5,270 bases of DNA from an uncultured Clostridia bacterium (GTDB lineage: Bacteria; Bacillota; Clostridia; Christensenellales; Aristaeellaceae): NCBI GenBank assembly GCA_937906775.1, contig CALCUD010000134.1:1-5270 (forward strand), given 5' to 3'. Shown here in pieces: positions 5,162 through 5,270 of the stretch. The notes under the pieces are model-generated. The model was not told the origin of the DNA, did no database searches, and saw only the letters and a program-made list of their open reading frames with translations. Numbering within the stretch: the stretch's first letter is position 1; every line of letters starts with the position of its first letter. The position numbers were made by a program, and so were the translations under genes.

Positions 5162-5238
5162 GCGCCTGTAGCTCAGTTGGATAGAGCAACGGCCTTCTAA
5201 GCCGTGGGCCGGGGGTTCGAGCCCCTCCAGGCGCGCCA
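5162..5238 (+). tRNA. tRNA-Arg (anticodon TCT), CCA encoded
   Basis: A complete cloverleaf can be folded by hand. The 7-bp acceptor pairs 5162-5168 with 5228-5234. The D-arm is GCTC/GAGC (5171-5174 with 5184-5187). The 5-bp anticodon stem ACGGC/GCCGT has loop CTTCTAA and anticodon TCT at 5196-5198, reading AGA and, by wobble, AGG. The variable loop is 5 nt. The T-stem GGGGG/CCCTC (one G-T pair) has loop TTCGAGC. The discriminator is G5235 and CCA is encoded at 5236-5238. Confidence 0.96.
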
Positions 5239-5245
5239 GGTATAT

Positions 5246-5270
5246 GGTGGGTATAGCGTAGTTGGTTAAC
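5246..5270 (+). tRNA. tRNA, 5' part only, probably tRNA-His (cut by window end)
   Basis: Only 7 nt after the previous CCA, a second tRNA begins. It shows a GTGGGTA acceptor strand (5247-5253), TA at positions 8-9, D-stem GCGT (5256-5259), D-loop AGTTGGTTA, and AC starting the returning D-stem strand. A G directly precedes the acceptor (5246), as the extra G-1 of tRNA-His does, and the opening strongly resembles bacterial tRNA-His. The anticodon is outside the window, so the identity is likely but not proven. Confidence 0.75.

Noticed and set aside
5162..5238. A tRNA-embedded attachment site for an integrated element
   Set aside because: No integrase and no repeated copy of the tRNA 3' end occurs in the window. 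A second tRNA follows directly, as in an ordinary tRNA operon.

Overview
The window looks like a chromosomal segment of a fairly GC-rich Bacillota, most likely a Clostridia gut or rumen type. The reasons are a DegV-family protein of a Clostridia-like subtype, VanY-type D,D-carboxypeptidases, GGAGG ribosome binding sites, a tRNA gene with encoded CCA, and consensus sigma-A promoters. The species cannot be named from the sequence alone, and no phage, transposon, CRISPR or plasmid hallmarks are visible.

Layout. Positions 1-267 hold the C-terminal end of an amino-acid-type ABC transporter ATPase on the plus strand. It ends at a hairpin (277-304) that can terminate transcription in both directions. 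Converging on this terminator is a minus-strand, operon-like group, in transcription order: a DegV-family fatty-acid-binding protein (2698-1811), a first VanY-type M15B peptidase (1809-1132) and a second VanY-type peptidase (1118-312). The junctions are 1 nt and 13 nt. A 187-bp divergent intergenic region (2699-2885) carries a promoter for each side and several symmetric motifs. One 17-bp palindrome is centred exactly midway between the two -35 hexamers.

On the plus strand follow an OmpR/PhoB-type response regulator (2886-3557) and a membrane sensor histidine kinase (3544-5076). The kinase most likely starts at a TTG that overlaps the regulator gene by 14 nt. The last codons of the kinase gene contain the -35 of a full-consensus promoter (TTGACA, 17 bp, TATAAT with an extended -10). 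It drives a tRNA operon: a structured leader, tRNA-Arg(TCT) at 5162-5238, and the start of a probable tRNA-His cut by the window end.

How the parts may work together (inference). The two-component system sits divergently beside two extracytoplasmic peptidoglycan-trimming enzymes and a lipid-metabolism binding protein. A cell-envelope sensing module that controls its own promoter and perhaps the divergent operon is plausible. Nothing here (no vanH, vanA or vanX) indicates a glycopeptide-resistance cluster. All genes belong to known families. The less ordinary points are the regulatory architecture of the divergent region, a Gly in the regulator's acidic pocket, and the tRNA promoter embedded in the kinase gene.
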